35,043 nt of DNA from Deltaproteobacteria bacterium RIFOXYD12_FULL_55_16 (GTDB lineage Bacteria > Desulfobacterota > Desulfobulbia > Desulfobulbales > Desulfurivibrionaceae), in assembly GCA_001799255.1 (NCBI GenBank), contig MGTC01000040.1, positions 8,599-43,641 on the forward strand, read 5' to 3'. Made by a program: the position numbers and the translations under genes. The notes beneath the pieces were generated by a model. It saw only the letters and a list, made by a program, of their open reading frames with translations, ran no database searches and was not told the origin of the DNA. The stretch's first letter is position 1, and every line of letters starts with the position of its first letter. This document shows positions 32,920 to 35,043 of the stretch, piece after piece.

Positions 32920-32947
32920 TTGACAATAATCCAGTATCGGCTATTTT
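32920..32947 (+). promoter_or_regulatory. Promoter of the tRNA gene
   Basis: TTGACA (32920-32925) and TATTTT (32942-32947) with a 16-nt spacer lie about 27 nt before the mature tRNA 5' end. Confidence 0.5.
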
Positions 32948-32974
32948 GTTTGATTCATTCTTCGTAAAAGAATA

Positions 32975-33051
32975 GGGCCTATAGCTCAACTGGCTAGAGC
33001 CACCGGCTCATAACCGGTCGGTCCCTGGTTCGAATCCAGGTAGGCCCACCA
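32975..33051 (+). tRNA. tRNA with CAU anticodon, probably tRNA-Ile2 (lysidine type)
   Basis: A complete 77-nt cloverleaf with encoded CCA. The acceptor stem is GGGCCTA/TAGGCCC, the D-stem GCTC/GAGC, the anticodon stem ACCGG/CCGGT with loop CTCATAA, and the T-stem CCTGG/CCAGG with TTCGAAT. The anticodon is CAT. The sequence lacks the CGCGGGG start of initiator tRNA. The GGCTCATAACC context resembles bacterial tRNA-Ile(CAU) that TilS converts with lysidine, but elongator tRNA-Met cannot be excluded by eye. Confidence 0.93.
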
Positions 33052-33158
33052 CACCAGGCCAGACCCCACAGAGCAGGGATGTATCGCACGTGCAACATCT
33101 AACTCAATTATTCATCCAGGGACATGTTTTGGGGAAACCAGGGCAGGGTTCCGGACAC

Positions 33159-33193
33159 AAGGTGCGACCACATAAGGTTAGCGCCTTTTTTTT
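33159..33193 (+). terminator. Probable intrinsic terminator after the tRNA
   Basis: AAGGTGC (33159-33165) pairs with GCGCCTT (33181-33187; one G-U pair) across a 15-nt loop, and the T-run 33186-33193 follows. The stretch from 33052 to 33222 shows no other feature. Confidence 0.5.
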
Positions 33194-33222
33194 ATTTTAC
33201 AGTTTTTTTAAACGAATTCAGG

Positions 33223-34104
33223 ATGCCTGAAGAAAAATTATCCACCACCACGCTTCTCTCGATTCTCAACTCCATTGCCCCGTTCGCCATGGCTGAACCA
33301 TGGGACAACGTCGGGCTGATGGTGGGGAATCCGGATCAGCAGGTCACCGGAATCCTGATCGCCCTGGATCCGACAGAGGCGCTTCTCCACGAAGCCCTCT
33401 CGCAGAACCTGAACACCATCCTCACCCACCATCCCCTGATCTTCCATCCCTTAAAAAATATCCCCGGCAATACCCCCATAGGCCGCCTGCTGAAAACAGC
33501 CCTGAGCCACGATCTTGCCCTTATTGCCTGCCACACCAACCTAGATCTTGCGCCCTTCGGGGTCAGCAACGCCCTGGCGGAAAAACTTGGCCTGCGCGAC
33601 ACGCGACCGCTCAACGGCCCGGAGACCGCTGGATCAGGACAGACAACCGGCTTCGGTAAAATCGGCCATCTGCCCGCGCCTCTGCCAGCCGGACAATTCC
33701 TGAACCTTCTGCTGACCGCCCTTGCTGCTTCAGGACTCCAGCTTGCCGGCGCGCTGCCGGAGATAATCCATACTGTGGCCCTCTGTGGAGGCAGCGGTTC
33801 TGATCTGGCTGAAACCGCCTGGAACATGGGCGCTCAAGTCTACATTACCGGCGAGGTAAAACACAGCGTGGCTCGCTGGGCCGAGGCCGCAGGCTTCTGC
33901 GTGATTGACGCCGGCCATTATCCGACCGAAAACCTAATCGTGCCGACCCTGGCGGAGATCTTAAAGAAATCCTGCGCGGCTAGAGGATTTACCCCCATAA
34001 TCACCATCGCTAAACAGGACAATCCCCTGCAATGGCTTGTCCTGGATGATAATAACCCCGCCCCGATAAACGGGATAAGGGGCCGTTATAAAATAGAAAT
34101 GTAA
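33223..34104 (+). CDS. Nif3-like dinuclear metal center protein
   Basis: 293 aa from ATG 33223. A longer frame from 33124 runs through the terminator T-run and is unlikely. The family signatures are AEPWDNVGLMVGNP, LTHHPLIFHPLK, ACHTNLDLAPFGVSNALAE and, near the end, GEVKHSVARW and IDAGHYPTENLIVP. The His, Asp and Glu residues in these motifs form the two-metal site of Nif3/YbgI (DUF34) proteins. The biochemical function is not settled; GTP cyclohydrolase-like and metal-related roles have been suggested. It precedes the zinc-ribbon gene and rnpB. Confidence 0.9.
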   Translation: MPEEKLSTTTLLSILNSIAPFAMAEPWDNVGLMVGNPDQQVTGILIALDPTEALLHEALSQNLNTILTHHPLIFHPLKNIPGNTPIGRLLKTALSHDLALIACHTNLDLAPFGVSNALAEKLGLRDTRPLNGPETAGSGQTTGFGKIGHLPAPLPAGQFLNLLLTALAASGLQLAGALPEIIHTVALCGGSGSDLAETAWNMGAQVYITGEVKHSVARWAEAAGFCVIDAGHYPTENLIVPTLAEILKKSCAARGFTPIITIAKQDNPLQWLVLDDNNPAPINGIRGRYKIEM

Positions 34105-34126
34105 GGGTTGTTTTTTAACGGCCCCT
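34078..34126. repeat. Perfect 11-bp inverted repeat straddling the Nif3-family stop codon
   Basis: AGGGGCCGTTA (34078-34088) and TAACGGCCCCT (34116-34126) are exact reverse complements with a 27-nt AT-rich loop that contains the stop codon (34102-34104). No T-run follows the right arm, so ordinary termination is doubtful. Confidence 0.5.
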
Positions 34127-34164
34127 AAATTCTGTCAACCAATAGAACCATTGAGGAAGCACCA

Positions 34165-34884
34165 TTGAAAGCAAACATCTCGCATCTCAGGGAACTCCAG
34201 GCCATTGATCTGAAAATCAGCGCCCTGGACAAGGAAATCGCTGCTGGCTCCGCCGAAATTGACAGCCGCAGCGCCAGTCTTGAAGGTCATAAGGACATCA
34301 TTGTCCAGTTAACCGCAAAAATCGCCGTCTGCGAACAGCGCCGCCGTGAACTGGAAGGAGAACTCGAAGACGAACAGGCCCGGATCACAGAGCGGCAGGC
34401 CAAGCTGATGAATGTCCAGACCAATCGTGAATACCAAAGCATGCTCAAGGAAACGGAAGACGCCAAAAAAGCGAATACCCAGCGGGAAGAAGCTGCTGTT
34501 CAGCTCATGGAGCAGATCGAGACCTTGACCACGCAGATCGAGGAAGAAAACAAGATCTGTGAGGAAGATGAAAAAATGCTGGCCGAAGACATCGCCGCAG
34601 TTGAGAAAAAGGCCAGCCAATTTACCGCAGAAAGAAACAAAATCATGAAGAGCCGTGAGAGCATGGCCAGCGCCATCTCCGCCAGTCTGCTGAAAAAATA
34701 CACCTCCATCCGAGACAAACGCAACGGTCTGGCGATTGTCCCGGTAACCGGCAGCGTCTGCCGGGGCTGCTTCATGAACATCCCGCCGCAGCTGTATAAT
34801 GAACTGATGAAGGAAGATAAACTCATTTCCTGCCCCACCTGTCACCGCATCATGTTCCACGAGACCGAAACCGGAGAGGAATGA
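34165..34884 (+). CDS. C4-type zinc-ribbon coiled-coil protein (CdsZ family)
   Basis: 239 aa starting at TTG 34165 with GAGGAAG upstream. A long antiparallel coiled coil (residues 1-190, including LMNVQTNREYQSMLKETEDA, the conserved hinge of this family) ends in a zinc ribbon with CRGCF and SCPTCH. Members are described as putative nucleic-acid-binding or, in Chlamydia (CdsZ), type III secretion-linked proteins. The role in this organism is unknown. It is adjacent to the Nif3-family gene (60 nt) and followed by rnpB. Confidence 0.9.
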   Translation: MKANISHLRELQAIDLKISALDKEIAAGSAEIDSRSASLEGHKDIIVQLTAKIAVCEQRRRELEGELEDEQARITERQAKLMNVQTNREYQSMLKETEDAKKANTQREEAAVQLMEQIETLTTQIEEENKICEEDEKMLAEDIAAVEKKASQFTAERNKIMKSRESMASAISASLLKKYTSIRDKRNGLAIVPVTGSVCRGCFMNIPPQLYNELMKEDKLISCPTCHRIMFHETETGEE

Positions 34885-34904
34885 GGGCAACCCGCTGAAA
34901 AGCC

Positions 34905-34931
34905 TTGACCTTTTCCGGTTCTGCCTATAGT
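34905..34931 (+). promoter_or_regulatory. Probable rnpB promoter
   Basis: TTGACC (34905-34910) and TATAGT (34926-34931), each 5 of 6 to consensus, lie directly upstream of the RNase P RNA start. The spacer is short (15 nt). Confidence 0.5.
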
Positions 34932-34936
34932 TGTGT

Positions 34937-35043
34937 CAGTGTGGGGAGTGGGTGCATGGTCGCTGGCGGGAGGTTGCCGCCAGAGGAAAGTCCGGACTCC
35001 GCAGGGCAAGGAGGTTCGTAACCCGAACTGGGGGCGACCCCGA
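34937..35043 (+). ncRNA. rnpB: RNase P RNA, 5' part (runs off the right edge)
   Basis: The window ends inside a bacterial RNase P RNA. The P3-like hairpin CTGGCGG/GCCGCCAG is followed by AGAGGAAAGTCCGGACTCC, the conserved CR-I signature of class A RNase P RNAs, and then GCAGGGCAAGGAGG. The RNA processes tRNA 5' ends. The 5' boundary near 34937 is estimated from the promoter and is uncertain by a few bases. Confidence 0.9.

Noticed and set aside
33124-33222. Upstream extension of the Nif3-family gene
   Set aside because: It would translate through a terminator-like hairpin and T-run; ATG 33223 gives the normal family start.
1-35043. CRISPR array, prophage, integrase or defence island
   Set aside because: No regularly spaced repeats, phage structural genes, integrase or restriction genes were seen on either strand.

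Overview
The window looks like chromosomal DNA of a flagellated, GC-rich Gram-negative bacterium, most likely a deltaproteobacterium (Desulfobacterota, possibly Desulfobulbales-like). This assignment is inferred from gene content: a two-subunit class I fumarase, a complete-looking type II secretion (T2SS) operon, a flagellar hook-basal-body operon behind a sigma-54 promoter with two sigma-54 activators, an FtsEX/EnvC module, and a Nif3 - zinc-ribbon - rnpB block. No database search was possible.

Layout. (1) 1-973: 3' end of the fumarase alpha subunit and the whole beta subunit. (2) 974-5045: a small accessory island holding a HicB antitoxin, a hicA toxin gene broken by one TAA codon, and a membrane Cache-PAS-GGDEF sensor gene also broken by one TAA codon. 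It ends in an 89% identical 66-nt copy of the fumarase beta 3' end, which still has the transcription terminator. (3) 5090-6472 (-): ctpA, a periplasmic S41 protease. (4) 6828-16419 (+): gspD-E-F-I-J-K-L-M-G-H, mostly with overlapping or touching start and stop codons. (5) 24368 down to 16441 (-): flgB-flgC-fliE-fliF-fliG-fliH-fliI-fliJ-motE-like, and then, 2 nt after the last flagellar gene, gspC. A near-perfect sigma-54 -24/-12 promoter lies upstream of flgB. A 151-bp IS66-type MITE with an exact 8-bp target duplication sits between fliE and fliF. (6) 29700 down to 24620 (-): a FleQ/FlrA-like activator with a degenerate receiver, a 696-aa membrane-anchored TPR protein, and a FlrC/NtrC-type response regulator with an intact phospho-Asp. 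(7) 29888-32858 (+): ftsE, ftsX and an EnvC-like LytM-fold activator. (8) 32975-35043 (+): tRNA(CAU), a Nif3-family protein, a CdsZ-type zinc-ribbon protein and the 5' end of rnpB.

How the parts work together. The FleQ-like and FlrC-like proteins presumably act with RpoN to switch on the flgB operon, which builds the MS ring, rotor, rod and flagellar export ATPase complex. The gsp genes build a T2SS whose coupling subunit GspC is encoded at the tail of the flagellar operon, so its expression may follow motility control. FtsEX-EnvC controls cell-wall amidases at division.

The least ordinary parts are the island at the fumarase 3' end with its two nonsense codons, the MITE inside the flagellar operon, the gspC placement, and the TPR protein sitting where a FlrB-type kinase is often found. 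I saw no CRISPR array, prophage or defence system.
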